A stretch of 64,000 bases of DNA from Zanthoxylum bungeanum (taxonomy: Eukaryota > Streptophyta > Magnoliopsida > Sapindales > Rutaceae): the NCBI GenBank assembly GCA_019454045.1, contig SKCR01038878.1, positions 150,112-214,111 of the forward strand. Reading direction: 5' to 3'. The translations under genes were made by a program, and so were the position numbers. Below are positions 43,449 to 55,840 of the stretch, in pieces. How positions within the stretch are numbered: the stretch's first letter is position 1; each line of letters opens with the position of its first letter. The notes beneath the pieces are model-generated. The model did not search any database. It was not told the DNA's origin and worked only from the letters and a program-made list of their open reading frames with translations.

Positions 43449-45320
43449 TGTTAGTGTCCTGGACATGCCCAAAGATCCTAAACAAGATTTATGTGTGAAT
43501 AAATCAAAAGGAGTTGCGGAATACTCACATTGATCGGCTTTGAAATTTTCTAAAAAACTCCACGGATGTAGAAGCTCCAAGCTTTCATTGTTGTTCCAAA
43601 CTCAAGGGTGAGTTTCCCTATCACCTTCTTTTGACTCCCAAAGTGCTAGCTTTCTCAAATTTTTGCAACAAATTTTTTTCTCCAATAGAGAGAGGCTCAC
43701 GGTTTTTGAGCAAGGAAGAACAAAAGAGAGAATTGTGTATAGTAACTTCAAAAGTTGACTTCAAAAAGTTGTGTGTTAAAATTTGTAATAAATACATCAA
43801 ACAACTTCCATCACACTTATGACAAGTTGAGGCAAGTTTGTGGGTCCCACCACTTTGAATTCAAAATTCAAGTTGGCTCACAACACATTTTGGGCCCGGT
43901 TCGTTTAATCCGACTAAACGAATTTTCCGTCGCTAAGTAATTAAATCGAATTTAATTAAATAATAATGCCTCGCAAAATTATTATGAAAGTCGATTACGA
44001 ATTAATTCCAAATTAATTCGTTCGCTTGAATTAAAATCCAATTTTAAATCCGTGTTGAAATCCAATTTCAATTAATATATCCAATATATTATTTTAGCCG
44101 AATTTAAATAAATTAAATAGAAAAATCCAATTTAAGTATTAAATTTTTTTACCGATTAATTCCAAATTAATCGAGTTCTCTCTTCTTCATGAATTAATCC
44201 CAGATTAATTCATGACGCAATTAATCCAAGATTAATTTTCTCTCTCATAATTAATCCCAGATTAATACTGTTCGAGTCAAATGTCATCGGTGATTCTTTG
44301 GGAAGCGAGCCAAGAGATCTCTGGATATGTTGGCAGTAGATACGGTTGTCGGACTATCCGAACACGTGCGTACCCGGTACCACATTCTTACCGATTTACA
44401 AGATATGGTTGGCTTCTAGCAAAGCACCGTGCCTACCCAATTCTCCATAAATATATTCAACATGGAATATATATAATCTGTATCAGGCGTAATATACAAT
44501 GTATTGCATATTACGATCCAGTATCAGATGGCACATGCTAGGCCTGGGGCTGGAATTGTGTCTGCCCCGTACGAAACATATATCAGATCACAAGCAACTA
44601 GTCTCTGTAATCGGATAATCATGACTTAGTCATACTATCCCGATAGCTGCAATATTTAAGAGTACTAGTTCTGTATCCATTGCGTGATCATCATCTCCAT
44701 ATGACTGAAGTGATACTTCCATCTTGACATCACACCCAATACACTACGATTCTCAGTATACCCAGAAGAGGCGTACACAGAACCTGTTAAAGATCCGGAC
44801 GACCAAAACCAAAGTATATTGATTGTCGCAAGTATTAGCGATGCAAGTCTTAGGTTAAGACCACATACACCTACCCTGATACGGATTCCCATAGACACAT
44901 AGTAATACTACCAATGTGATTCCGATGGGTATATCCAGAGCAAAGCGGTTCCCGATCCAACGGCTAACAGAACCTCCTATCACACTTGCATAAATATCCA
45001 ATACTTAAATATATGAGAACTATGCCGTTAAGTTTCCATAACGCGCACAAGTGAAATACTAGCCTATTCCGCATTATCGATGTCCAGTCTTGATAATACT
45101 ACGACTAGGGATATTTAATGATTAAACCTTTCGTGGATTAATATTGTCTCATAGCTTATTAATCTGGTACTAACCATATGGACTTTTATCATTTATATAT
45201 CCAAGTAATCCAATTACAGAATGATAAAAAAGCAATTTCCTTTGTCACATAGTTAATTTGTACAAATAACACACCATGTCTTTTACAAATAGTGATGCTA
45301 TGGGTTATAATTGTCCAATA
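43449..45320 (-). mobile_element. 3' LTR of B1
   Basis: In minus sense it starts TATTGGACAATTATAACCC (expected TGTTGG; second base changed) and ends GGACACTAACA. Length 1,872 bp. It carries the U3 inverted-repeat array (43939-44267) and a U3 frame (44665-44898) similar to that of D. Confidence 0.9.
43939..44267. repeat. U3 array of short inverted repeats (B1)
   Basis: Examples: AATTAAAT with CGA spacer, GAATTAATT with CCA, TTGAAAT with CCA, TAATATAT with CCA, CGATTAATT with CCA, TGAATTAATC with CCA, AATTAATC with CAA, ATTAATC with CCA. Nearly all spacers are three bases (TGG, TTG or TCG in element sense). Confidence 0.8.
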
Positions 45321-45336
45321 ATCTCCCCACTTGGCC
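45321..45336 (-). promoter_or_regulatory. Polypurine tract of B1
   Basis: In minus sense AGGCCAAGTGGGGAGAT next to the LTR start. Confidence 0.75.
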
Positions 45337-47010
45337 TATAGCCAATCACTCAAGTGTCTAACACTTAAACTATGTACGAGTCGCTCAAACTTTTGCTGAG
45401 AAATAGCTTTCGTCAGCGGATCTGCAAAGTTACCATCTGAAACGATCTTTTCGATCATCACATCGCCATGATGTGTGATCTCACGAATCAGATGAAACCA
45501 TCAAAGTACATACTTGGATCATTGATGAGACCGTGATTCCTTAGCCTCTACTATAGCCCAGCTCAGCTGCTAACAGAACTACTCCTAATCCAATTAGGAA
45601 TTTTATAGATCCAAAATGCTTCTTTTGTTACCTCAGCCGCAGCAAAATAATCCGGTTTTGTTGTTGAATCGGCGAGAATATATTGCTAGGAAGATTTCCA
45701 GCTCACTGTTCCGTTGTTCAAATAAAATATGTACCCTTATTGCAACTTATAGTCGTCTTTATCGGTTTGGAAACTTGCATCGGTGAACCCAGTCACCTCA
45801 AGTTCTATATCTCCATAAATTAAGAAAGCATCATTTGTTCGTCTAAGATACTAAATGATGTTCTTAACATCAATCCAGTGACATTCACATGGATCGGCCT
45901 GATAGTAACTACAAATGCTCAAAATATATGAGACATCGGGTCGCGTACATGTTATGGCATACATGATCGATCCGACTGCAGAAGCGAACATGATCCTAAT
46001 TGCATCTCTCTCATCTTGAGTTTTAGGACACATGTCCTTAGATAGAGAGACGCCATGTGACACTGGAAGCAGCCCCTTCTGGGCTGATCCATGTTGAATC
46101 TCTTCAACACTTTATCAAGGTACGAGTTCTCTGAGAGTGCCAACAACTTTTAGATCTATCCCAGTAGATCCTTATTCCTAAAATAAAGGTTGCCTCTCCC
46201 AAGAATTTCATGGAGAATTTTAATGAAAGTTAAGATTTCACCGATTTTAGTATGGGAATGTCATTGTTAAGAAGCAATACATCATCAATGTATAGGACAA
46301 TCATTGTCAGTGCGCTCCCACTAACCTTCTTATAAACACAAGAATCATCATCATTTTGAATGAAACCATATTGTAATATGATCTCATCAAAATGTTGGTT
46401 CCAATAACGTAATGCTTGCTTCAATCCATAAATGGATCGATTTAACTTGCAAACCTTGTTTGCATGTTCTAGCATGACAAAACCGTCAGGCTGTTGTATA
46501 TAAACATCCTCCAAAAGTTTTCCGTTAAGGAAAACGATTTTGACGTCCATCTGCCATATTTCATAATTGAAATATGCAACTATAGCAAGCATTATCCAAA
46601 TGGATTTAATCATGGCAACGGGTAAAAAATTTCGTCGTAATCGACACCATGTTGATGACGATACCCTTTTGCTACAAGTCTAGCTTTGTACGTTTGTATG
46701 TTGCCATCAATGTCTGTCTTCACCATGAAGACTCATTGCTACCAATAGGCACAATGCCTTCTGGTACATTAACCATTGTCCAAACTTGGTTGTATACATG
46801 GAATCCATTTCGGACTTTATGGCATCTTGCCATAAAGCGGAGTCGATACCTTGTATCTCTTCCTCATACGTAGCTGGTTCGTTATCCTCAATAAGATTAA
46901 TATCTACATGAGGTGAGATCATAAACCCATACCTCTCAGGTTTTTTTGACTCTCTTCGACCTACGCGGTTCTTGTGTATTAGAAGATTGTGGAACAATCT
47001 CATCCCTGAT
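45337..47010 (-). pseudogene. B1 RNase H and reverse transcriptase remnant
   Basis: RNase H (45337-45840) is broken. RT pieces are read at 45851-46063 (SKDMCPKTQDERD, CTRPDVSYILS), 46230-46613 ([35 protein letters not shown]) and 46707-47003 (EDNEPATYEE, ALWQDAIKSEMDSMY). The active-site motif is YIDD instead of YVDD. Frame changes separate all the pieces. Confidence 0.85.
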
Positions 47011-47960
47011 GAACTGTTCGTGTTCCGTTAAGGAGTCGGTGCCAGGAATAGTATCACTATGATTTTGATCGAGTTATACTTTCCTCCCACTTACCACTGC
47101 ATTTAGGAATTCCTCTAAGGAAAAACGCATGGAGAGAAACAAATATTTTGTTCTCTTATTGGGTTGTGGAAACAATATCTTTTGGTTTCCCTTAGATAAC
47201 CAATTACAAATAGGCACTTATCAGATTTGGGTTCTAGTTTGGTACCATCCAAACGTTTAACATATGCCCAGCATTCCCAAATCTGTAGGAATGAGAAACC
47301 CGGTTTCTTTACTGTACATATATCATATGAAGTCCGTCCAACAGACTTTGTCGGAACCTTATTCAAAATAAGTATTGCACTGTTCAATGCGTATCCTCTG
47401 AAGGAAATTAGTAGCTCAGTGCGACTCAATATTAACCTTACCATGTCCAATAAAGTTCGGTTTCTCCGTTAGGACACACCACTCAATTGAGGTGTTCCGG
47501 GAGGAGTCCACTGTGAAAGAATACCATACTTTTTTAAGTAATCAAGAAACTCATCGCTCAAGTATTTTCCACCACGGTCCAACGGTGATGTTTTAATAGT
47601 TTTGCCGGTCTATTTTTCAACTTCGTGTCGAAACTCTTTGAATTTCTCAAAAGTTCCGACTTGTGTCTCATAAGACACAAATAACCATAACGCGATGCAA
47701 CATCCGTAAAGGTTACGAAGTATTCAAAACCACCTCTAACCTAGCTAGATATGGGCCCGTATACGTCACTATGATCGAAGGCTAACAGCTCGGTGGCACG
47801 TACACCCATACCGCTAAAAGGCATTTTAGGCATTTTGCCTAATAAACAAGATTCACAGACGTCATTTGAATTGGAATCAAATTCGTCCAAGTATCCACTC
47901 TTCCAAAGAGTGGATATACGAATCTTGTTAATGCGTCCCAGACGACAATGCCACATATAA
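47011..47960 (-). pseudogene. B1 integrase remnant
   Basis: C-terminal region at 47115-47450 (SRTELLISFRGYALN, IWECWAYVKRLDGT), core at about 47460-47740 with frame changes, and pre-integrase zinc region at 47741-47956 (MWHCRLGRIN, CESCLLGKM). The HTDV motif reads HSDV. Confidence 0.8.
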
Positions 47961-48094
47961 GTCTCATCCGTGTTACTTAGTTTGAGCCTTTTGTTTGTTA
48001 TGTTATATGTTTGAGATTCATTTATATTTAAAATATAAAGACTATTATTAACATCTGCTGTACATATAAAAATGTTATCTTATATAAAAAACAC

Positions 48095-48604
48095 CTAGTG
48101 TTCTAGAATACAAAGGTACACCCACAACGGGTTAAACAAAATGTAGAGATGATGTTTCTTAGTCAAACTAGGTACAAAATAACAGTCATCTAATGTAATT
48201 ACACGCCCCAAGGGCAGATACAAAACATAGCTCCCAACAGCCAAAATAATGACTATTGTCCCGTTTCTGACTCGTAGGTCGATCTCGTCTGAAGCCAGTA
48301 TCCTGCTAATTAGCAGATCCTGCACACCAGTACATATGTGAGTACCACATCCAGAATCAAAAATCCAATTTTTAAAACCAGTAGTGGACATGTTTATAAC
48401 AAACATACCTGAAGCCGGAGCCTTGCTCGTCTTCAGTTCCTCCAACTCCGCCTTGTACTCACGGTAGTCACGCTTCCAATGACCCCATTTGCCACAATGT
48501 AGGCAGACGTCTTGGGATATGTCCTTAGTCTTCCTAGAATACTGTGATGATTTAACCTTGCCTTTTTCTTCATTTTCTTCACACCCCCAGAAGCCTTCAG
48601 CCAA
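48095..48604 (-). pseudogene. B1 gag end and protease
   Basis: A 169-codon frame holds a CCHC-type knuckle CLHCGKWGHWKRDY, with the last Cys changed to Tyr, then the protease motif DSGCGTHIC and EIDLRVRNGT...LAVGSYVL. It runs into a shifted pre-integrase region. The catalytic Asp is kept. Confidence 0.85.
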
Positions 48605-49275
48605 GGCTTGGCCATCTGGGATGTCGAAGTAAGGTGCGCCTCACGCTTCTTTCCCTTTAGAAGATCTGGCTCTGCCTATTTCAGCTTCGCCATTAACTCT
48701 CCAATAGTTTTCTCTTGGTTCATCATATTATAGTTTATGATGAACTCGCCCAGCAGTCGGGCAAAGACTATAAGATCAAATCTTTAGAAGTCTCAGCCTC
48801 GAAGGTTATGCCCAGCTGACCTAGCTGTTCGATGTCAACAATCATCTGCGACATATTGCTCGACAGACGTACCCTCTGACATACACGAGCGAAAGAGCTT
48901 CTTGTACAATTCGTGCTTCTGAGATCTAAGATTAGGCCTGTGAAGATCCTTCAACTTCAACATCATACTATAAGAATCCAATCCTTTGTTCTGACGAAGA
49001 AATTGAGGAGTCATTGCGGCAAGCATTACGGATTGAGCACTAAAGTTATCATCACGATGAGTCTTCCAAAGCTCATGCTCTACTATTTGCTCAACTCCGT
49101 GCTCAGGCCCGAGAGGTTTCTCTATGACATAGAGTAACTTTTCGGCTCCCAGGACTATCCTGAGATTCATCTCCCAATCTGGAAAATTGGAGCCGTTAAA
49201 GACATTATCGCCCATGATGATGTCCCTGACGCTAATCCTTCCAGCCATCTTGATTGCAATAGTCCGACTATCCAA
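48605..49275 (-). pseudogene. B1 gag N-terminal and capsid part
   Basis: The frame 48835-49275 encodes KMAGRISVRDIIMGDNVFNG, DWEMNLRIVLGAEKLLYVIE, VEHELWKTHRDD and LKLKDLH, ending at a frame change after SVEQYVADD. The remaining capsid part is at 48605-48830 in other frames. Same protein as B2 gag, with the methionine of MAGR the likely true start. Confidence 0.85.
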
Positions 49276-51494
49276 TCAACGATTCAGGTACACTCAAAAT
49301 GTATTGGTTACTATAGTCCAACTATATAACCAGCTACAAGTGGAGTAGGTCTTGTACAGTCTAACTTTTCAAAGAAAGCAATATTCAATATTATTCCAAC
49401 TAATAATTATAACAACGATAAATAAAATAAAAGAGCGCGTATTGGCAAGTTTTTAAACGAAATTGCAAATTAAATACTAGCCTCCCACTATTTTCGGCGA
49501 GCCTCTAACCCTCTCTGGAGTACTCGGGAAACCTAGTTTCCTAGTGGGCTAGGATCCCGTTAAATAACACACAACCTTGACTTTGGCCAAAAACTGTATG
49601 AAACTTAACTAGTCAGATCTCTAAGATCAATTGGATCCCATCCAATTCGTAGATCCGGTAGGTGACCTCCAAGTACGAGATATATATCCAATATATTTCC
49701 TAACATTTTCCTTAGAATCAACTAAGCCTTGGCTTTGGCTCAACAAGCTTAATGATTCCAGTTAAGCGGACCCATTGATAGTGTGAAAGCTTCGTAATCC
49801 ACATCGATTTACAAGAAGTGACATTGACTTTGGCCAACAAATCACAACTGCCCAAGACATGCGATATGTAGCAAAGCTTTCGTGGTTCAAACACATCCAC
49901 GATGGACAATGATCTTGACTTTGGCCAACAAACCAATGCCAATCTTGGATCTTGAGAGAGAACTATTCAATGGAAGGAAAACGCTTAATATATAATGAGG
50001 GTTTTTCGCGTAAATTGGCAACCAATTATTATTTGATTAGGTCTCATCATACACTTAAACATGCATTCTAAAAGCATAATAAGGCGCAATAAAATAATAA
50101 TGATATGCTGATGGATATATAACAATTTGTTCCTAGAACAAATCTCTCCATTTCCTCTCTCCCGCTAGCACTATTCATTCTTCTACCCAATTACATAATA
50201 CATTAAAGAAACCTCATTTACATTGATGGGAATTGGTGAGAAGAGAAATACAAAGAGAAAAGAGATAATAGCATGGACACGCAGGTCCAATTTAAATAAA
50301 TTCCAAATTTATTACAACCATTTCCAAAATTGCCCTCACCTTTCTAATATCCATCCAATATATATTATTCATACAAATACATCCAAGTATTCAAACAAAG
50401 CATGTTATTCAATCAATCTAATCCAATTAATTAATCTTTTAATTAATGACCATCCAATGTTCAAACAACGATTTGATTTGCGCGAGTCCAACTCGTTTAA
50501 GAATAAATACTCAAAGTACGTATTCTTGAATTAGATCAAACTACAATTTTAAATCCCATTTAATTTGTATTCAATACTAATTCAAATTTAATTCCAAATT
50601 AAATAATTACACTTATTTATGTGCCTTAAAGACTTGGATTCCAAATCCAATCTAAATGGGTCTCAAAGGCCCATTTAGTATCCAATAATATTCAATTAAA
50701 GTCCAATGGGCTTTCAATTAATTTTTAAGGCATGGGCTTTGGCCAATATGGATCAAACCCAAAATGCCAAGGCCCAAATAGGAAACACCTTATTGCCAAA
50801 AATCAATTTAGGCCCAATTAAATTTTTAAAGGCCCAATAGTCATATTTGGACTTTATGGAAATGGTTTTAGGCCCAATTGGATCCAACCCAATTGACCAA
50901 AACCAAACTTGGCCCAACCAAGCCCATTAAGCCAAATATAACAAATTAGTACAATTTAATAAATTCCAAATTTTAAGACTAATACATATTAACATAATAT
51001 TCTAAATATCACATTAATTTTTATTAAAGTGTAATTAACACAATTAATTAATTAATCCAATATTTCCAAAACACCAATTAATCTAATTAATCATGCATAA
51101 TTATCCAATTCATGTCCAACACAAATTGAAGCAAAACCAACTCATTCCAACAGCTATAAGTCACGGCAATACATGAAATTAACATCCAATTTTGATTTCA
51201 ATCCAAGTAAATCAACAATTAATATTCAATTTCATGCCAATAACATATCCAATTGTCAAATTCAAAAAAAATCACCATGAACTATTACTAGGGTGAGTTC
51301 GGGCAAGTGGAGGAATTTGGGGATTTTTGATCCAATCAATTTTTCTCAAATCCAATGAGCACAAATCCAATTCATCATCATACTAACACAACCAAACAAT
51401 CAATTTAGGTAAATTAAGCTCCAAGCAAAAAATCCCAAATTAAAGTCCATAAACCATAGATTTTGAAATCAAGTTTAGGTGGCTCATGATACCA
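49276..51494 (-). other. B1 5' untranslated leader
   Basis: Non-coding; four CTTGACTTTGGCCAACAA-type motifs near 49573, 49727 (variant), 49809 and 49913; block with CTCCCACTATTTTCGG at about 49480. No gene. The PBS is at its upper end. Confidence 0.75.
51481..51494 (-). promoter_or_regulatory. Primer binding site of B1
   Basis: In minus sense TGGTATCATGAGCC one base after the LTR end CTAAAACA. Initiator-Met type with an extra T. Confidence 0.85.
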
Positions 51495-51526
51495 TTGTTT
51501 TAGTGTCCTAGACATGCCCAAGGATC

Positions 51527-53383
51527 TGTTGGACAATTATGACCCATATCATCACTATTTGTAAAAGACAAAACGGTGTTCTTTGTACAAATTAACTATG
51601 TGACAATTGAAATTACTCTTTTAATCATTTTGTAATTGGATTACTTTGATATATGAAGATAAAATCCATATGTTCAGTACCAGATTAATAAGATATGAGA
51701 CAGTATTAATCCATGAAAAGTTTTGATCATTAAATATCCCTAGTCGTTGTATTATCGAGACTGGACATCGATAATACGGAATAGACTAGTATTACACTTG
51801 CGCGGTTATGGAAGCTTAACGGCATAGTTCTCATATATTTATAGTGATACTTATACAAGTGTGATAGGAGGTTCTGTTAGCCGTTGGACTGGGAACAGCT
51901 TCGCTCTGGATAGACCCCTCGGAATCATATTGGTAGTATGACTATGTGTCTATGGGAATCCGAATCAGGGTAGGTGTATATGGTCTTAACCTGAGACTTG
52001 CATTGCTAATACTTGCGACAATCAGTATACTTTGGTTTTGGCATCCGGAGCTTTAACAGGTTCTGTGTATGCCTCTTCTGGGTTTACTGAGAATCGTAGT
52101 GTATTGGGTGTGATGTCAAGATGGAAGTATTACTTCAGTCATATGGAGACGATGATCACGCAGGGATACATAACTAGTACTCTTAAATACTGCAGCTATC
52201 GGGATAGTATGACTAGGTCATGATTATCCGATTACAGAGACTAGTTGCTAGTGATCCGATATATGCTTCATACGGGGAAGACACAATTCCAGCCCTAGGC
52301 CTAGCATGTGACATCCAATACTAGATCGTATTACGCAATACATTGTATACTATGCCTGATACATATTATTTATCCTTGTTGAATATTTCTGGAGAATTGG
52401 GTAGGCACGGTGCTTTGCTAGAAGCCAACCATGTCTTGTAAATCGGTAAGAACGTGGTACCGGGTACGCACGTGTTCGGATAGTCCGATGACCGTATTTA
52501 CTGCCAACATATCCAGGGATCTCTTGGGTCGCTTCCCAAAGATTCACCGATGATATTTCATCGAACGGAATTAATCTGGGATTAATTATGAGAGAGAAAA
52601 TTAATCTAGGATTAATTACGACAAGAATTAATCTGGGATTAATCTTGAGAGAAAATTATTCTGGGATTAATTGCGTCAAGAATTTATCTGGGATTAAATT
52701 CGTCTAGAAGAGAGAACACGATTAATTTGGAATTAATCGGCAAAGTAAATTTAATAGTGAAATTGGATTTTACTATTTAATTTATTTAATTGGGCAAAAA
52801 TAATATATCAGATATATTAATTGAAATTGGATTTCAATACGGAATTAAAATTGGATTTTTAATTCAAGCGAATGAATTAATTTGGAATTAATTCGTAAGC
52901 GACTTTCGTAAGCCCAAAGTCGTGTTGTGTGTGCCAACTAAATTTAGAATTTAAATGGGTGGGACCCATTACTTACATCAACTTGTCACTATTTGTGATG
53001 TAAGTAGTTGAAAAGTAAATGAGGCATTAACTTCACATAACTACACACTTAAACCAACTTTGGAAGTCAACATAAGTATTATGTTTTTGGAAAACAAAAA
53101 TCACTATTCCTCTCTCTTCCTCCTCCAAAACCGTGAGCTCTCCTCTCTCCCTTGGAAATTTTATTGTAAAATTTCAAACAAGCTAGCACTTCAAGAGTTA
53201 AAAGAAGGTGATAGGGAAACTCACCCAAGTGTTGGAAACACTCAACAAAGCTTGGAGCTTTCATACAACAAAGAAAAAGTCTTGAACTTCATCCGATCGT
53301 TGTAAGTTTTTCCGCAACTTATACTTGTTAATTCACACACAAATCAAAGTTTAGAGATTCTTGGCATGTCTAGGACATTAACA
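51527..53383 (+). mobile_element. 5' LTR of B2
   Basis: It runs from TGTTGGACAATTATGACCC to GGACATTAACA, 1,857 bp. U3 inverted-repeat array at 52569-52895. A CT-rich tract at about 53100-53150 marks the likely promoter or early R region. Confidence 0.9.
52569..52895. repeat. U3 array of short inverted repeats (B2)
   Basis: About eleven units: AATTAATC/TGG at 52569, AATTAATC/TAG at 52599, ATTAATC/TGG near 52627, two imperfect TGG units near 52655 and 52680, CGATTAATT/TGG near 52720, a long imperfect stem around AAT-TGG-ATT near 52750-52790, TAATATAT/CAG near 52801, ATTGAAAT/TGG near 52823, AATTAAAAT/TGG near 52845, GAATTAATT/TGG near 52873. It is the clearest array in the window. Confidence 0.85.
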
Positions 53384-53384
53384 A

Positions 53385-53400
53385 TGGTATTAGAGCGCCA
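53385..53400 (+). promoter_or_regulatory. Primer binding site of B2
   Basis: TGGTATTAGAGCGCCA one base after the LTR end. It is the closest match in the window to initiator-Met tRNA (TGGTATCAGAGC), one mismatch and no insertion. Confidence 0.9.
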
Positions 53401-54775
53401 TCCTAAGCTTGATTTGAAATCTAGGGTTTATATACTTTAATTTGGGATTTTATGCTTGGAGCTTGTAAATGCCTAAATTGATTATGTGGTTGTGTTTGGA
53501 TGATGATGGATTTGATTTGTGCATCTTATGATTTGAGAAAAATTGATTGGATCAAAAATCCCCAATTCCTTTGACATGGTCGAATGTACCCTAGTATGTG
53601 TAATGGTGATTTTTTTGAAAATTAGCAATTGGATGTGTTATTGGCATGAAATGTATGTTAAATGTTGATTTAATTAGATTGAAATCAAATTGCTTGATAT
53701 TTCTTTGCCATTACTGTGAGCCTAAGCATGTTATAGAATTGATTTTGCTTCAATTTGTGTTGGACATGAATTGGAGTTAATGAGCATGATTAGTTGGATT
53801 AATTAGTGTTTTTGAAACATTAGATTAGTTGATTAATTATGTTAATTACACTTGAATTGGATTAATATGTAATTTGGAATAGTGTATTAATTAATTTTTT
53901 ATATTTGGGCTAATGGGCTTGGTTGGGCCAAGCATGGTTTTGAACAATTGGGTTGGGCCTAAAACCATTTCCATAAAGTCCAAATATGACAATTGGGCCT
54001 TTAAAATAAAAATTTAATTGAGCCTAATGTGCCAAAATTGATTTTTAGGCAAATGGTGATTCCTTATTGGGCCTTGGCATCTTGGGTTTGATCCATAATG
54101 GCCAAAGCCCATGCCTAAAGAATTAATTGAAAGCCCATTGGACTTTCATTGAATAATATTGGATGCTAATTGGGCCTTTAAGACCAATTAAGATTGGATT
54201 TGGAATCCAAGCCTAAAAGGCACCATTAAAAGTGTAATTATTTAATTTGTATTAAAAATGAATTAGTATGGGATACAAATTAAAAATGAATTAGTTGATT
54301 CAGGGAAAAAGGTTAGGATGATATATTGGATATAAGTTTTGGACTTGAAGGTCCACCTACCGGATCTAAGAATTGGATGGGATCCAATTGATATTAGATA
54401 TCTACCTAGTTAAGTTTCGTACAGCTTGTTGGCCAAAGTCAAGGTTATGTGTTATTTAACGGGATCCTATCCCACTAGGAAACTAGGTTTCCCGAGTACT
54501 CAACAGAGGGTTAGAGGCTCGCCGAAAAATAGTGGGAGGCTAGTATTAAATTTGCAATTTCATTTAAATACTTGCCAATACGCGCTCTTTTATTTTATTT
54601 ATCGTTGTTATAAATATATTAGTTGGACTAATATTGAATATTGCTTTCTTTGAACAGTTAGACTATATAAGACACTACTCCACTTGTAGTTGGTTATATA
54701 GTTGGACTATAGTAACCCTTACATTTTGAGTGTACCCGAAATCGTTGATTGAATAGTTAGACTACTGCAATCGAG
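53401..54775 (+). other. B2 5' untranslated leader, shortened
   Basis: About 0.8 kb shorter than the B1 leader: the stretch holding the first three TTGGCCAAAGTCAAG motifs is missing around 54290-54310 and only one motif (about 54428) remains. No gene. Confidence 0.75.
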
Positions 54776-55840
54776 ATGGCTGGAAAGATTAGCGTTAGGG
54801 ACATCGTCATGGGCGATAATGTCTTTAACAGCTCCAATTATCCAGATTGGGAGATGAACCTCAGGATAGTCCTAGGGGCTGAGAAGTTACTCTATGTCAT
54901 AGATAAACCTCTCAGGCTTGAGCCCGGAGTTGAGCAAATAGTAGAGCATGAGCTTTGGAAGACTCATCGTGATGATAAATTTAGTGCTCAATCCGTCATG
55001 CTTGCCGCAATGAATCCTCAATTTCATCGTCAGAACAAAGGATTGGATCCTTATAGTATGATGTTGAAATTGAAGGATCTTCACAGATTTAACCTAAGAT
55101 CTCAGAAGTATGAATTGCGAAAGAAGCTCTTTCACTCGCGTATGTCAGAGGGTACATCTGTCAAGCACTATGTGTCGCAGATGATTGCTGACATCGAACA
55201 TCTAGGTCATATGGGCATAACCTTCGAGGCCGAGACTTCCATAGATTTGATTTTACAGTATCTGCCCGAGTGCTGGGGCGGGTTCGTCATGAACTACAAT
55301 ATGATGAACCAAGAAAAGACTATTGGAGAGTTAATGGCGATGCTGAAAGAAGTAGAGCCAAAGCTTCTAAAAGGAAAGAAGCGCGAGGCACACCTTACTT
55401 CGACATCCCAGATAGCCAAGGCTTGGCTGAAGGCTTCTAGAGGTGTGAAGAAAAGGAAGAAGAAGGGCAAGGCTAAATCATCACAGTCTTCTGGGAAGAC
55501 TAAGGACATATCCCAAGACGCCTGCCTACATTATGGCAAATGTGGTCACTGGAAGCGTGACTGTCGTGAGTACAAAGAGGAGTTTAAGGAAGTGAAGACG
55601 GGAAAGACTTCGACTTCAGGTATGTTTGTTATAAACATGTCCACCACTGGTTTTAAAAATTGTATTTTTTATTCTGGATGTGGTACTCACATATGTACTG
55701 GTGTGCAGGTTCTACTGATTAGCAGGATACTGGCTTCAGGCGAGATCGACCTACGAGTCAGAAACGAGACAATAGTCGCTATTTTGGCCGTTGGGACCTA
55801 TGTTTTGTATCTGCCCTGGGGGCATTATTACATTAGATGA
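54776..55840 (+). CDS. B2 gag with start of protease
   Basis: 354 codons starting MAGKISVRD. The capsid-type N-terminal domain spans about 1-200 (DWEMNLRIVLGAEKLLY at 24-40, ELWKTHRDD at 59-67, LPECWGGFVMNYNMMN at 163-178), followed by a basic linker (225-235), a zinc knuckle at 250-263 with the second Cys replaced by Tyr253 (CLHYGKCGHWKRDC), and the protease start at about 297. The active-site Asp of DSG is Tyr299 (YSG). It ends at a frame change after YLPWGH. The Gag could form particles, but RNA binding and protease are probably lost. Long and open, so relatively little decayed. Confidence 0.88.
   Translation: MAGKISVRDIVMGDNVFNSSNYPDWEMNLRIVLGAEKLLYVIDKPLRLEPGVEQIVEHELWKTHRDDKFSAQSVMLAAMNPQFHRQNKGLDPYSMMLKLKDLHRFNLRSQKYELRKKLFHSRMSEGTSVKHYVSQMIADIEHLGHMGITFEAETSIDLILQYLPECWGGFVMNYNMMNQEKTIGELMAMLKEVEPKLLKGKKREAHLTSTSQIAKAWLKASRGVKKRKKKGKAKSSQSSGKTKDISQDACLHYGKCGHWKRDCREYKEEFKEVKTGKTSTSGMFVINMSTTGFKNCIFYSGCGTHICTGVQVLLISRILASGEIDLRVRNETIVAILAVGTYVLYLPWGHYYIR

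Larger units (their letters stand above)
43449..51526 (-). mobile_element. Copia element B1, minus strand, 5' LTR cut by B2
   Basis: 3' LTR 43449-45320, polypurine tract, RNase H, RT, integrase, protease, gag, leader, PBS, and only the last 31 bp of the 5' LTR (51496-51526) before B2. Many frame changes; older than D. It is in the same broad family as D and H by LTR and pol similarity. Confidence 0.9.
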
